Shown: positions 29,231 through 39,414, numbered from the stretch's first letter. The stretch: DNA of 64,000 nt from Vombatus ursinus (GCF_900497805.2 NW_020954585.1:46155789-46219788); one strand, 5' to 3'. The notes: generated by a model from the letters alone, not told the origin. Made by a program: numbers and translations.

Positions 29231-30284
29231 TGCTGACAAGGAATGGAGTTGGCAATCAAACCCTGGTCTTCTGACTTTTTCCATTGTTGCAGATAAAGTG
29301 AAAAGTCAATTTTGTTGAATGGGTTGGTTTTTCTCCAATAACATGCTGTCTCATAATAACAACTCACATTTATGTAGCACTTTGTACAAATCTGAGTGCA
29401 GTTTTAAGCTCTGTAGTCCAGATCCCAATAATGATCCACACAGAAGCTTTAACCTGCCCCTATTTTTTCCTTAGGTAGCCTGGTGGCCCTCCTGGAGGCT
29501 CACCGTTATTGGTGCTGGGCTTATGACAGTTTTAAACCTTACTTCTGATCAAAACTCTTGAACTCACACAATCCACATACAGGCTCATGAAATCTGGCCT
29601 TGCCACTCTTTCAGCTATGGCCTGATAAAAGGGCACATGGCCCTCAGCTCTCACCTAGCAGGATAAAACCTAGCCTCTTCGCCAGATGCTGGGAAGGCTC
29701 AGATCAGCTCGACAGACTCCTGGGCGTAAGGGGGCCTGTGATGTGAAGACATGTTAAATAGGCCTCTGGGAAAGACTCGGAAGAAGTGGATATTATAGGA
29801 ACGTTGCCTTCTCCAGGCCAATGAAAGTGGGAGGGGCTCCTGGTCTCCACTGCCCTAAAAGCAACCTGGCATTTCACCAATAGCTTGGGAGAAAAAGGGG
29901 TGGGCAGTGGACAACGGGAGAAGAAATCTTGTGCTTTCCGAAGAGGAGCCCAGTAGCAGCATTTTTGTGGAAAAAGAGAGACAGAAAACTGAAACAATAG
30001 AGACTCATGAAATGTCAAAGCTGGACGTTAACCTACTTAGTTTCGTCACTCCGCCTTCAGGCTGACCCATTGCCATTGTCGGATAGGAGAGTGGAAATCC
30101 ACTATAGTAGCTATCCCCAGATCCCGCTTCACGTCCTGGTAGGGACATCCTGTCACCTGCTCTACTGCTACTGGTGGGCCCCATTGCTACTGGAAAGAGC
30201 ACACCAATTGGCCGCCTCATGTCTACTCTCACCTTCCCTGTGCCTCCACACACCACGGCCACCTTCCCTGGCCACTGTTTGCTG
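29231..30284. other. Longest repeat-poor interval; no gene supported
   Basis: Only a MIR scrap (CTCACATTTATGTAGCACTT, 29362-29381) was recognised. CCAAT at 29818-29822 and 29877-29881 and GGGAGGGGC at 29829-29837 are promoter-like but unsupported by any exon, CpG island or ORF. Confidence 0.35.
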
Positions 30285-30412
30285 ATCGGTGTTGTCTCCC
30301 CCTATTAGAACATATGCTCTTTGGGGGCAGAGAATGAATTCTTTTTGGTTTTATATCCTCAGCTCCTGGCACAGTATGTAGCACATGGTAGATATTTAAT
30401 AAATGCTTGTGT
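30285..30412 (+). mobile_element. L2 terminal fragment
   Basis: TATTAGAACATATGCTCTTT, CTCCTGGCACAGTATGTAG and GATATTTAATAAATGCTTGT. Confidence 0.82.
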
Positions 30413-30544
30413 AGGTGCAGTGGATGGAGCACCAGCCCTGAAGTCAGGAGGACCTGAGTTCAGTTCTGGCCTCAGACCAAACACTTGACACTTACTAGTT
30501 GTGTGACCCTGGGTAAGTCACTTAACCCCAATTGCCTAAAAAAA
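30413..30544 (+). mobile_element. Short young CORE-SINE (WSINE1-like), 5' end short
   Basis: AGGTGCAGTGGATGGAGCAC through CACTTAACCCCAATTGCCTA and poly-A. AAATGCTTGTGT is duplicated exactly at 30401-30412 and 30545-30556, taken from the L2 tail it entered. The GGGGCAGCT start is lacking. Confidence 0.93.
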
Positions 30545-30569
30545 AAATGCTTGTGTGAACTTAGAGCTC

Positions 30570-30890
30570 ATATAATAATAGCTAGCACTTATATGGCAAT
30601 TTAAAATTTGCAAGGCACTATATGTATGTATGTGTGTATATATGCATATATACATATTCATACATACACAATACATATACATATACATATATATATATAT
30701 ATATACACACACATATATATATCTCCTGACTGCAGGCCCAGCACTCTATCCACTGCACCACCTAGCTGCCCCATTTTACAGATGAGGAAATAGAAGCTGA
30801 TACACAGCTAGTCAATTTCTCAGGCAGTCTTCAAATTCAGATCTTCCTGACTCCAAGTCCAACAAGCTATCTACTACATCATCTGGCTGT
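30570..30890 (-). mobile_element. MIR-type CORE-SINE interrupted at 30619-30771
   Basis: ATAATAGCTAGCACTTATAT and ATTTGCAAGGCACT precede the interruption; CCATTTTACAGATGAGGAAA and CTCCAAGTCCAACAAGCTAT follow it. Confidence 0.8.
30619..30771 (-). repeat. (TATG/CATA)n microsatellite plus SINE head
   Basis: 30619-30722 is TATG, CATA and TA units. 30723-30771 is the antisense tRNA-like head of a SINE (GCACTCTATCCACTGCACCA, CCTAGCTGCC). The rest of the SINE seems replaced by the expanded repeat. Confidence 0.8.
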
Positions 30891-30964
30891 CTCATTGATC
30901 AATACTGTCATTTTATAGAAGTAATTATTGCTGAAATATTTATACAATGCTGTAAATGTTGTGA

Positions 30965-31229
30965 GAGACAACATGGCATAAAGAGCCAGCTTCAGAGCCA
31001 GAAGACTGGATTCAAGTTCTGACTGTGATACATAACCAACCAGCTGTATGACCCTGGGCAAATCATTTAATCTCTGTTTGCCTCAGCTTCCTCATCTGTA
31101 AAGTGGGGATAATAATAGCACCTACTTCCCAGAGTTGTTGTGAGGATCAAATGAAATAATAATTATGAAGTGCTTAGCATAAGGCCAGACATATAGGAAG
31201 CTCTATATAAATATTACTGTTGTTGTTAT
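30965..31229 (+). mobile_element. MIR-type CORE-SINE, near full length
   Basis: GACAACATGGCATAAAGAGC, CCTCATCTGTAAAGTGGGGA and TATAAATATTACTGTTGTTG. Confidence 0.9.
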
Positions 31230-31505
31230 AACTGGCTATGTGACCCTGGACAAGTCACTTAACCTCTTAGTTCTTTTTTTTTTTTTTTTTGGCTAAGCAA
31301 TAGGGTTAAATGACTTGCCAGGGTCACACAGCTAGTAAGTGCTATGTGTCTGAGGCTGGATTTGAACTCAGGTCCTCCTGATTCCAGGCTGGTTCTCTAT
31401 CTACTGTGCCACCTAGCTGCCCCAACCTCTTAGTTCTTTAGGCAACTCTTGAAGACTTTAAGTTACAGAGAAACTGCCACCCTGCATTGATAGAAGGATT
31501 TTCCA
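31230..31505 (+). mobile_element. CORE-SINE with alternative tail, split by a young SINE
   Basis: GGCTATGTGACCCTGGACAA before the insertion; TTTAGGCAACTCTTGAAGAC, GAGAAACTGCCACCCTGCAT and TTGATAGAAGGATTTTCC after it. Confidence 0.75.
31276..31423 (-). mobile_element. Short young CORE-SINE (WSINE1-like), perfect target duplication
   Basis: Poly-T, GGGTTAAATGACTTGCCAGG and GTGCCACCTAGCTGCCCC. AACCTCTTAGTTCTT is repeated exactly at 31261-31275 and 31424-31438. Confidence 0.95.
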
Positions 31506-31507
31506 CA

Positions 31508-32237
31508 CACAGAAGTTCACAAGAGATCATCTAGTTCAGAGATCCCCAAACTTTTTTGGCCTACCTCCCCTTTTAAAAAGAAAAAAATACTCAGCACCTC
31601 CCTCACCTTCACCCCTGGAAATCTACTTTCTTTAACCCTTTAACAGTTTTTTTTAAATTTACATCAAAAAAATAGAAATTTTTTTAAAATAGTACATCTT
31701 AAATTTAATAATTTATTGTAAATTTGTGGGTTTTTTTCCTGCACTGAAATTTTGATGATGCCATATTGCATCATGTAATTGTATAATATGTTGTAAACAA
31801 TTCATTACACACACCTATTCCCTCCGATTCATGCTGGATTTCTCCACAATACACGACATGCTTGCCTGCCAACACTTGCTTGTTAAGACCTGTTTGCATA
31901 CTTGACCACTAATAGGTTATAACTTTCATTTTGTGTGTTTATTTGGAAAATAATGTAATCACTACAACTAACTCTGTTACATAACAGATGAGCCCCCAAT
32001 TGCACCTGGCTACTACTGTCCCCCGGATTGTTCTGTGTTGCTGCCCCCCTCAGCCCTGGAGGCATTATCACCCACTTTGGGAACCTCAGATCTAGTTCAA
32101 CCCCCTCATTTTAGAAATAAGGTAACTGCAGGTCAAGGAGGCTGAGTGATTTGCCCAATGTTAATAAATTTCAGAAGTGGAATTTGAATTCAGGTCCTCT
32201 AACTTCAGAGACAATTGTCTTTCCATTGTATCAGTGC
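31508..32237 (-). mobile_element. MIR-type CORE-SINE split by a hAT-type element
   Basis: ACAAGAGATCATCTAGTT before and CAACCCCCTCATTTTAGAAA, CTCTAACTTCAGAGACAATT after the insertion. Confidence 0.82.
31537..32089. mobile_element. Non-autonomous hAT-type element (553 bp)
   Basis: Left end CAGAGATCCCCAAAC and right end CTTTGGGAACCTCAG are near inverted copies. The 8-base target duplication ATCTAGTT (31529-31536, 32090-32097) is exact and is MIR sequence. TA at positions 4-5 fits the nnnTAnnn preference described for Buster-group hATs. No transposase frame. Confidence 0.85.
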
Positions 32238-32446
32238 TTTACATATTTATCATGTGTGATCCTCTCATTAGCTCTGTGAGATAGGTACTTCAGGCATCAT
32301 TATCTCCATTTTACAAATAAGAAAACTGAGGCAGAGATTAAGATTAAGACTTACCCAGGGTCACATAACTAGTAAGTGTCTGAGGCCAGATTTTGACTCA
32401 GGTCTTCCTGATTCCAGTCCGGTGTTTCTTCCACTTTACCCTACCT
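32238..32446 (-). mobile_element. MIR-type CORE-SINE
   Basis: TCATGTGTGATCCTCTCATT, CCATTTTACAAATAAGAAAA and TCCTGATTCCAGTCCGGTGT. Confidence 0.85.
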
Positions 32447-32886
32447 TGAGAAGTGTGTGTCCTTTTATCCAATCTGCATCTAACTAGGCTGTTTGTGGGA
32501 TAGCCCAAGGGTTCTCAGGGAAATGAAATATGGTGCACCAGATTTGGAAGATCCCAGAACAGACTAAAATAGCCTGCCAGAGGCCAGGCACTTAAGCAGA
32601 ATACTGCATCCTAAAGCTCAGATCACACTTGCTCCCTCTCCCACCAGAATAACCCCCAACTCCCAGACTTCACTACAGGCCTTGGAGTAAATCCTGGGCT
32701 CCCAGAATTGAGGAGTTCCAAGTTGTAAGGCGGTTGTGGGTCCAGAAGCACTGAGAGCTCTGAAGGACTTCCCACACTGGGCTGAAGAGCATCAAGTGCT
32801 TAGGGGGCTGGGAGAGGCCAGTCTAATATGCAAGTCATGGGTTAGACTGCAGTCCCTTGCAGCTTGAGTAAAAGGAGGGGCATTCC
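32447..32886. other. Repeat-poor interval
   Basis: Moderately GC-rich sequence with no repeat landmark and no exon signature. Confidence 0.35.
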
Positions 32887-33450
32887 CTTTAAACCAGCAA
32901 TACCACTATTAGGTTCATATCCCAAAGAGATCAAAGAAAAAAGGAAAGGACCTGTCTACCAAAAGCAGCTCTTTTTATGGTGGCAAAAATTGGAAATTGA
33001 GAGAATGCCCATTGATGGGGGCGATGGCTGAACAAGTTGTGGTATATGATTGTGATGGAATACTATTGTGCTATAAGAAATGATGAGCACACGGATTTCA
33101 GAAAAACCTGGAAAGACTTACATGAACTGATGCAAAGTGAAATGAGAAGAACCAGGAGAACATTGTACACAGTAACTGCAATATTGTATGATGAAGAATT
33201 GTGAATGACTTAGCTATTCTCAGTAATACAATGATTTAAGACAATTCCAAAGGACTCATGATGAAAAATGCTATCCACCTCCAGACAAAGAACTGATGGA
33301 GTCTGAATGCAGATTGAAGCATACTATTTTTCACTCTATTTTTGTGGGTTTTTTTATGTCTTCTTTCACAACATGACTAATATGGAAATGCGTTTTGTAT
33401 GATTGTACATATATAACCAATATTGAATTGCGTACCATCTCAGAGAGGGG
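32887..33450 (+). mobile_element. L1 3' end with ORF2 C-terminal remnant
   Basis: ATACCACTATTAGGTTCATA, TTTATGGTGGCAAAAATTGG, GTGATGGAATACTATTGTGC (VMEYYCAIRND-like reading) and CTGATGGAGTCTGAATGCAG. It stops at CTCAGAGAGGGG without the final A-rich tail. Confidence 0.93.
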
Positions 33451-33487
33451 TAAACCTCAAAGAGGCTCTCAGAGAGCCTATCTAATA

Positions 33488-34110
33488 TGGATTCATTCAT
33501 TCATTCAACAAGCATTTATTAAACTCCTCCTGTATGCAAGATGGAGGCAGCTAGGTGGTTTAGTGGATAGAGTGCTGAGCCAGGGGTCAGAAAGACCTGA
33601 GTTCCAATCCAGTCCCAGATACTTACTAGTGGCATGACCCTGGATAAGTCACCTAACTTCTGTTTGCCTTAATCCACCTGAGGAGGAAATGGCAAACCAT
33701 TCCAGGATCTTTGCCAAGAAAACGTCATGGACAGTATGGTCCATGGGCTCACAAAGAGTCAGACAATACTGAACAACAATAATACACACTAATATGCAAA
33801 GCACTGAACTAGAGCTGGTGCTGGAGATTCAAAGGCTAAACCAAACCCATCTCTACCCTGGATGTGGAGTGGGGGCAGGGAGGAGAAAAATGAACATGTA
33901 TAAGTACATGCAAAATATATACAAGATAATTTGGGGAAGGGGAGCAGTGCCATCTTGGGGAGGGGATCAGGTCTCACATAATATGTGCTGTATGAGCTGA
34001 ACTTTGAAGGAAATTAGAAATCCTAACAGATCCTGGTGAGGAGCATTGACAGTATTCTAGGCATGGAGGGGTAGAGTCGATGGCAGAAAGCTTTTGAGAC
34101 TGAAATGCAT
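33488..34110 (-). mobile_element. L2 split by a Mar1 SINE, antisense
   Basis: CATTCATTCAACAAGCATTT and ACTCCTCCTGTATGCAAGA before, CAAAGCACTGAACTAGAGCT and CAGTATTCTAGGCATGGAGG after the SINE. Confidence 0.75.
33545..33784 (+). mobile_element. Mar1-type CORE-SINE
   Basis: AGGCAGCTAGGTGGTTTAGT through GAGTCAGACAATACTGAACA. The section GTTTCCTCATCTGTAAAATG is absent, and a 20-base stretch (CATGGACAGTATGGTCCATG, itself a palindrome) sits in the tail at 33726-33745. Confidence 0.9.
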
Positions 34111-34121
34111 TATCAGTGCCC

Positions 34122-34222
34122 AAGTGATAATAATTCACACTTACATAATTCTTTAGGGTTACAAGGTACTTTCTATGCATTTCATTTCATTGTCATAACA
34201 ACCCTGTGAGATTGGTACTACC
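34122..34222 (-). mobile_element. MIR fragment
   Basis: AATAATTCACACTTACATAA and CATAACAACCCTGTGAGATT. Confidence 0.75.
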
Positions 34223-34263
34223 AGGTCTCAGCTCAAATCCCACCTCCCTGCTGGAATCAGAGG

Positions 34264-34407
34264 GTTTTTGTTTATTTTGGGGAGGCAATGGGGTTAAGTG
34301 ACTTGCCTAGGGCCACACAGCTAAGTAAGTGTCTGAGGCCAGATTTGAACTTGGGTCCTCCTGACTTCAGGGCTGGTTCACTATCTACTGCACTATGTAG
34401 CTGCCCT
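34264..34407 (-). mobile_element. Short CORE-SINE (WSINE1-like)
   Basis: GGGGAGGCAATGGGGTTAAG, TTTGAACTTGGGTCCTCCTG and GCACTATGTAGCTGCCC. Confidence 0.9.
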
Positions 34408-34408
34408 G

Positions 34409-34508
34409 GACTATAATTTTCAAGCTGGAAGGGTTTGAATCCAACCCCCTCATTTTATAGATAAGGAAACTGAGACTTAAAGAGGTTAAGTTATTTTCCT
34501 GAGGCGGG
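34409..34508 (-). mobile_element. MIR fragment
   Basis: TTCAAGCTGGAAGGGTTTGA, CATTTTATAGATAAGGAAAC; ends in a G-run. Confidence 0.75.
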
Positions 34509-34600
34509 GGGAGTAGCAGCGAGGAATACATCAGGAAGATTTAGGTGATGTAAACACAAAAGATATCAACATAATAAAAAATAACAAAAAGCAAAGTTAT

Positions 34601-34720
34601 ATGTTGAATTTATCAAATACTTAAAAAGAAAAGCAAGTGGTACGTAATATATACAGCTCTCTTTTATTCTACAATATGTATGGAAATGCTCATTTTATTT
34701 GGTGTGTATTAAATTCTGGA
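34601..34720 (+). repeat. Unclassified dispersed repeat, second copy at 11597-11730
   Basis: TTAAAAAGAAAAGCAAGTGG, TACGTAAT, CAATATGTATGGAAATGCTC and TTTGGTGTGTATTAAATTC. Confidence 0.6.
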
Positions 34721-34855
34721 GAGAGAGAGACAAATGGAGAAAGGAAGGAAGGAAGGAAAGAAGGAAGGAATGAAGGAGGAAGGAAAAAAGGAAGGAAGGA
34801 AGGAAGAAGAAAGATACAGAGAGAGGAAGGGAGTCACAGAGGGAGGAAAAAAGAA
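34721..34855 (+). repeat. (GGAA)n / GA-rich tract
   Basis: GGAAGGAAGGAA units followed by degenerate GA-rich sequence. Confidence 0.93.
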
Positions 34856-35159
34856 AGGCCAGGGATTAGTCACTAGTAAAGTGGTCAGAGAACAAGGAAC
34901 GCTTTTAGGGAGATAGTTACTTGGCCAGAGTCAAGAGCGTGGAGTTAGGGGTGAGCATAGATACTGACAACTGGATGGAGTTATGAATTGCCCAGATGTA
35001 AGAAAATGACAAAGCTAGCTGGCGTATTAGACAATAGTCATCAGGATGATTTCTTTCTCTTCACCATAGGAGTCAGCCTGTGATCCAGCAACTTGAGGAA
35101 AGACCCCTAAACATCTCTCTGCCCTTCCCAGATACACCGGGCCCTATGACAGTTATCAT
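34856..35159. other. No recognisable element
   Basis: Single-copy-looking sequence with TGACAACTGGATGGAG and GTAAGAAAATGACAAAGC. Confidence 0.3.
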
Positions 35160-35278
35160 GTGGATAGAACATTAGATTTGGGGGGTTCCTTAGGCTTCTT
35201 TGTCTTCATCTATTGAATAAAGCGGTTGAAATAGATCATTTCTAAGGTCCCTTCCAGTTTTAGATCTGTGATCTTATG
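35160..35278 (+). mobile_element. MIR fragment, middle deleted
   Basis: GGATAGAACATTAGATTTGG joined to GTCTTCATCTATTGAATAAA and GGTCCCTTCCAGTTTTAGAT. Confidence 0.75.
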
Positions 35279-35401
35279 GAGCACAGTGAACAAAGCAGGA
35301 GAGTTCTATCGAACACACCCATGTATCAAGGGACCTTGGATTTGGGAGAATCCTGCTGTCCATTCCCACCCCAGATCTGTCCAGAGGGTCATTATCCAGA
35401 A

Positions 35402-35510
35402 CCAGTCAGTTAATCACTTCAGTAAACATTTAGTAAGCAGTTACTATGTGCCAGGCACTGTGCTAAGCACTGGGGACACAAAAAGAAGAAAAAGACAACC
35501 CTTCCATCCT
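35402..35510 (-). mobile_element. L2 3' end, antisense
   Basis: CAGTTAATCACTTCAGTAAA, GCAGTTACTATGTGCCAGGC and CTGGGGACACAAAAAGA. Confidence 0.85.
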
Positions 35511-35514
35511 ATCC

Positions 35515-35592
35515 CTTTCACTTAGCCATTAAGTGGAAGAGTCAGAGTTTAAATCCACATCTTCTATGCTCTTTCTACTATATCACATTGAA
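35515..35592 (-). mobile_element. MIR head fragment
   Basis: CACTTAGCCATTAAGTGGAA and CTATGCTCTTTCTACTATAT. Confidence 0.6.
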
Positions 35593-35644
35593 ATCACTAG
35601 GAAAGCTGATGTTAATTTAAAAGGTCATATTTTTGTGGCATCAT

Positions 35645-36080
35645 AATAGAGAGTTCTTTTATTAAAAATATTTTATTGATACTCCTTTAGTTTATATCAC
35701 CATTTTTTCCCCCAATGACTCCCCCACCTCAGGAGAACCCTTTCTTGTAATAAAGTATAGTTAAGCAAATTCAACACATTGGCTGTATCTGAAAGCGTAT
35801 GTGCCATTCTGACCCTGTAGTCCACCACATCTCTGGAAAGAAGTGGGAGGAGGACTTCACTATCAGTCCATCCGATTAGTCACTGCACTGATCAAAGTTT
35901 GGAAGTCTCTGTCCTGTTTTCCTTTACATTCCTTTACATAGACATTGAGTCAATGCTTCTCCTGCGTCTGCTTTTTTTTTCCTCTCTGTATCAGTTTCTA
36001 TAAGTCTTATCAAGTTTCTCTGAATTTTTTTGTTGCTCCTTTTTAATGTGTATGATTTTGACCTATTATTTCATTGGTTT
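35645..36080 (-). mobile_element. L1 3' region, older subfamily, antisense
   Basis: TATTTTATTGATACTCCTTT, AGTTAAGCAAATTCAACACA, CATTCTGACCCTGTAGTCCA, TATCAGTTTCTATAAGTCTT and AAGTTTCTCTGAATTTTTTT follow the inverted order of an older L1 tail into ORF2. Confidence 0.55.
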
Positions 36081-36159
36081 TGAGAGCTCCCCCAGTGAGG
36101 AAACTCAACTCCTTCTCCCAGATTTCCCAGTACCTGCTCTAAAATTTAAAGTCTTAGTT

Positions 36160-36245
36160 GCCTGCGAGGTTTAATTACATGCCCAGGGTCACACAACCAG
36201 TTTGTGTCAAAGGTGAGACTTTGAATTCAGGTCTTCTGTCTCTGT
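36160..36245 (-). mobile_element. MIR fragment
   Basis: TTACATGCCCAGGGTCACAC and GAATTCAGGTCTTCTGTCTC. Confidence 0.7.
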
Positions 36246-37249
36246 CTATCTCAGTGGGTTGGCTCCAGATACCTGGAAATCTTAAGTAGAATTATGTCCA
36301 GGAACTGGGAGTCCAGAGGGGACAGTTTCTTTTACCAGCTAGGTCACCTTACAGGATAGCTGGTTAGCTGGGTTCCTTAGCCTTCCTCTCCCTGGTGTTC
36401 TGAGTGGGCTGGCTTTGATTTCTCAGTCCTCATCTTCCCCTTGGCATGAGAAAATCACCTTCCCTAGGGCCCCACAATGCAATTCCCTGTTTCCCTTCTG
36501 GGCCTAACTCTACAACAGTCTCTGTGGCAACCAAGCCCAAAGTGGGCACAGCTCTTACCTAGTGCTTTCTACACTGCCCAACTCTTCCCTGTCTCCCTCC
36601 CACCCCCAACACATGCCTTTGCAAACGTGTGCTCACTAGGGGTTTAGACAAATGGAAGTAATTAACAAACTGTGGGGAGGTGGCCGTTCTTGGCTGTCTG
36701 GGGTTGAAGGGAGGTGGGTGCTATCCCACTGGAGAGCACTGACTGCCTGGTCTTTTTGTGTATGGAACTGGCGGGGTGCAGGGGGGAGCCCTGCTCTGTG
36801 TGTGAAGGCATGTCAGCTCATGCAGGAGTAGGATTTTCCCAGAGGCCTGTTGGGGCCAATTTAGCTTTTCACTGCCTCCGATCTGAAAGGTTTCTGCTTG
36901 TTTTCTTGCCAAACCTGGCTGCCCCCTCCCACCTCGCCCTCCATCTTTGTTGGGTTCCTTTCTCCCCCCAACTCCACACAACTGACGGTGGCCAGAACCC
37001 TGGTGGAGGCAGGCTATACAGTAGCGCTTACTCTCCCACCATCGTCCGGCCTTGCCTTGCAGTCTGAGTGTGAGGGACTCCTTGGAGCAGAAGCCAGAAG
37101 AGAAGAGACACAGGCCTCGCTTATGGTACTAGAGCAAGCACAAAGATACAGAAGAAGCCCCAATCCTCTATAAAGTGGTAACTTCCCCCAGTTTTTAGAC
37201 TTTTTAAAAAAAAATCTCTTTTTAGTATAAGTCCTTCTACTCAAGCTTT
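36246..37249. other. Repeat-poor interval, about 1 kb
   Basis: No SINE or LINE landmark. Slightly GC-richer than its surroundings; open frames of about 85-117 codons on both strands show no known domain. Function not visible. Confidence 0.4.
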
Positions 37250-37772
37250 TAAGGGAGGCATCGGGGTACAGTGGAAAGAACACTCAATTTGGCAGTAAGA
37301 GGACACAGGTTGGAATCCTCACCCTGCCATTTGACTTGACAGTAGAAGGCTTGAGTTCAAATCCTGACTGTCTCTTTCTACCTGTGTGACTCTGGACAGA
37401 TACTTAACTTTGACCTCTTTGGGGAAAAGGAATAGGCATTTATTAAATAGCTACTATGTGCCAGACATTGCACTAAGAACTTTATAAATATCTCATTTGA
37501 TCCTCACAACAACCCTGCAAGATAGGTGCTGTTATTATCCCAATTTTACAGTTGGGGAAACTGAGGTCAACAGAGGTTAAGTGATTTGCGCAGGGTCACA
37601 CAGCTGGGAGGTACTTGAGGCCAGCATTAAACTCGGGTCTTCCTGACTCCAGGCCCAGCATTCTATCCTCTGTGCTCCCCAAGTGGCTAAGCCTCTCTGG
37701 GTAAGATGAGGGATGCGGGCTGAACACCCTTTAGGGATCCTCCCAGCTCTAAATCTATGACCTCGTGAAACT
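37250..37772 (+). mobile_element. MIR-type CORE-SINE split by an antisense MIR
   Basis: GGGGTACAGTGGAAAGAACA and CCTGTGTGACTCTGGACAGA lie before the insertion; CTAAGCCTCTCTGGGTAAGA and TCCTCCCAGCTCTAAATCTA after it. The head section is partly duplicated (GGTTGGAATCC and GAGTTCAAATCC about 50 bases apart). Confidence 0.78.
37431..37680 (-). mobile_element. MIR-type CORE-SINE inserted in a sense MIR
   Basis: GGCATTTATTAAATAGCTAC, TCTCATTTGATCCTCACAAC and GCATTCTATCCTCTGTGCTC. Confidence 0.9.
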
Positions 37773-37884
37773 TGGGTTTGTTTAGAATCTGAGCTGGAAA
37801 AGACCCTAGAGTTTACTGAAATGATTCCTACCGCATGGGAGAGAGAAGACTCAGTCAGTCTTTCAGGAGTCTAGGACATCTTAG

Positions 37885-38066
37885 CCTGGTGTCCATGGAC
37901 TTTAACATTTTTTCTTTGATAATTGTATTTTGCTATAATTGGTTTCTCTTGCTATCTATATGTTTTATTTTATGAATTTAAAAATATTATTTTAAAAGGG
38001 GATCCATAGATTTCACCAGACTGCCAAAGGAGGCCATGACACAAAAAGGTTAAAAGTCCCCCTCTC
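37885..38066 (-). mobile_element. hAT-type MITE (family of 12388-12531)
   Basis: GTGTCCATGGACTTTAACAT, GGGGATCCATAGATTTCACC, CAGACTGCCAAAGGAGGCCA and GACACAAAAAGGTTAAAAGT are the inverted order of the 12.4-kb element. MIR-like TTCTAGTCTAATTCCCTCA follows at 38076. Confidence 0.65.
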
Positions 38067-38097
38067 TGGGTCCCCTTCTAGTCTAATTCCCTCATGC

Positions 38098-38540
38098 AAT
38101 CTTAGATGTAGAGCTGGAAGGGCTAAGGGTGTAATTTTTTTCACTTTATAGATGAGGAAACTGAGGCCCAGAGAGTGGCTAGTGGCTTGCCTGATGTTGC
38201 ACCACTAAAATGTGAGAACCTAGATTTGAACTCAGATTTCCTAATTCTGAAGTCAGAATTTTTTCTCTATACTGCTTGCTCTCGTTTTACAATAGAGGAA
38301 ACTGAGGCAGAAAGGGGCAATGATTTGGTTAGAGTTGCATAGTTCGTAAGTGCTAGAATCAGAATTCAAAGTTAGATCTCCAGATTGCAAAGCCAATGCT
38401 CTTTCTACTATACCATAGCCCTTCATTTACAGAAGAAATTGAGGCTCAGAGAGATAAGTGATTAGCCCTGGGCACACAGCCAGAGTCCAGACCAAAACCC
38501 AAAGACCAGGCCCCTAGAATGTCTATTTCTCTTTCCAAAG
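38098..38540 (-). mobile_element. Three partial MIRs in a row
   Basis: Copies at 38098-38282 (TAGAGCTGGAAGGGCTAAGG), 38283-38422 (GAGGAAACTGAGGCAGAAAG) and 38423-38540 (TTGAGGCTCAGAGAGATAAG) share orientation, each beginning inside the CORE. Confidence 0.75.
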
Positions 38541-38744
38541 TCAAACTGCCTCCCTTTCAACCTTTTTAATCGATTAAAGTCAGGGAAAAGTGAGCTCTCA
38601 CTGATCAGAGAGAGGCCCCAGGGAAGGAACCAACTTGATTACTAGAGTTTTTCCTGGCAAACCCCCAAAGATGACAACCATTATCCAACCCTACCTATAG
38701 ACCCTGGCCAATGTTATTTTATTTAATTTATTCAAGTCCACAAT

Positions 38745-38872
38745 TCATAGTATTGTGGAAAGAACATTGGACTGGGAATTATGATGCTTGTGTTCCTATG
38801 TCAGATGTGCTGCTTGCTCTGGGTGACCTTGGAAATTAAACCTCCCTGGGCCTCCACGTTCTTTGTTTTCAA
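38745..38872 (+). mobile_element. MIR-type CORE-SINE
   Basis: GTATTGTGGAAAGAACATTG, CTCTGGGTGACCTTGG and CCTCCCTGGGCCTCCACGTT. Confidence 0.75.
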
Positions 38873-38984
38873 AGGAAACAGTGGGCTTACTGATGCTTGT
38901 TCAAACTAACACAGGAGTATGGGAGAGCTCTGGGGAGTTGACTAAAAATGGCTCCTACTGCATGGGAGAGAGAATAGGTCAGTC

Positions 38985-39090
38985 TGTCAGTCAACAGTCA
39001 ACAAACATAAATTAGGCACCTGCTGTATGCCAGGCACTGTGCTAAATCCTGGGAATACACAGAAAGACCAAAAAGAACTGGTCTTAGTAT
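38985..39090 (-). mobile_element. L2 3' end, antisense
   Basis: CAGTCAACAGTCAACAAACA, GGCACCTGCTGTATGCCAGG and CTGGGAATACACAGAAAG. Confidence 0.82.
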
Positions 39091-39240
39091 CTCTTTCAGG
39101 GTGAGGGAGGGGAGGAAAAAGTATAATGAAATAAGCAGAGAAAAGAGTTGAGAGAAAATGAGGGACAGGGGCTAGTAGCAGTAAGAAGGGGTAAGCAAAA
39201 GTCAGATGGCCCTGAAGCCAGGGTTAGGAAATGGATTTAG

Positions 39241-39404
39241 GGGCAGCTAGGTGGTGCAGTCAATAGAGCTCTGGCCTTGTAGTCAGGAGGACCTGAGTTC
39301 AAATCCAGCCTCAGACACTTGACACTTACTAGCTGTGTGACCCTGGGCAAGTTACTTAACCCCGATTGCCTCACCGTGAAGGAAAAAAAAGAAGAAGAAG
39401 GACA
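39241..39404 (+). mobile_element. Short young CORE-SINE (WSINE1-like)
   Basis: GGGGCAGCTAGGTGGTGCAG through CCCCGATTGCCTCACC and AAGAAGAAG. Near-identical ATGGATTTAG / ATGGACTTAG flank it. Confidence 0.94.
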
Positions 39405-39414
39405 TGGACTTAGA

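Noticed and set aside
30608-30793. Open frame through a His/Ile/Tyr-rich stretch
   Set aside because: Produced by the TATG/CATA microsatellite and a SINE head.
34637-34876. Arg/Lys/Glu-rich open frame
   Set aside because: Produced by the GGAA microsatellite.
36714-37173. Overlapping open frames of about 90-117 codons
   Set aside because: Overlapping frames on both strands in slightly GC-rich sequence, with no recognisable domain and no consistent start or splice signals.
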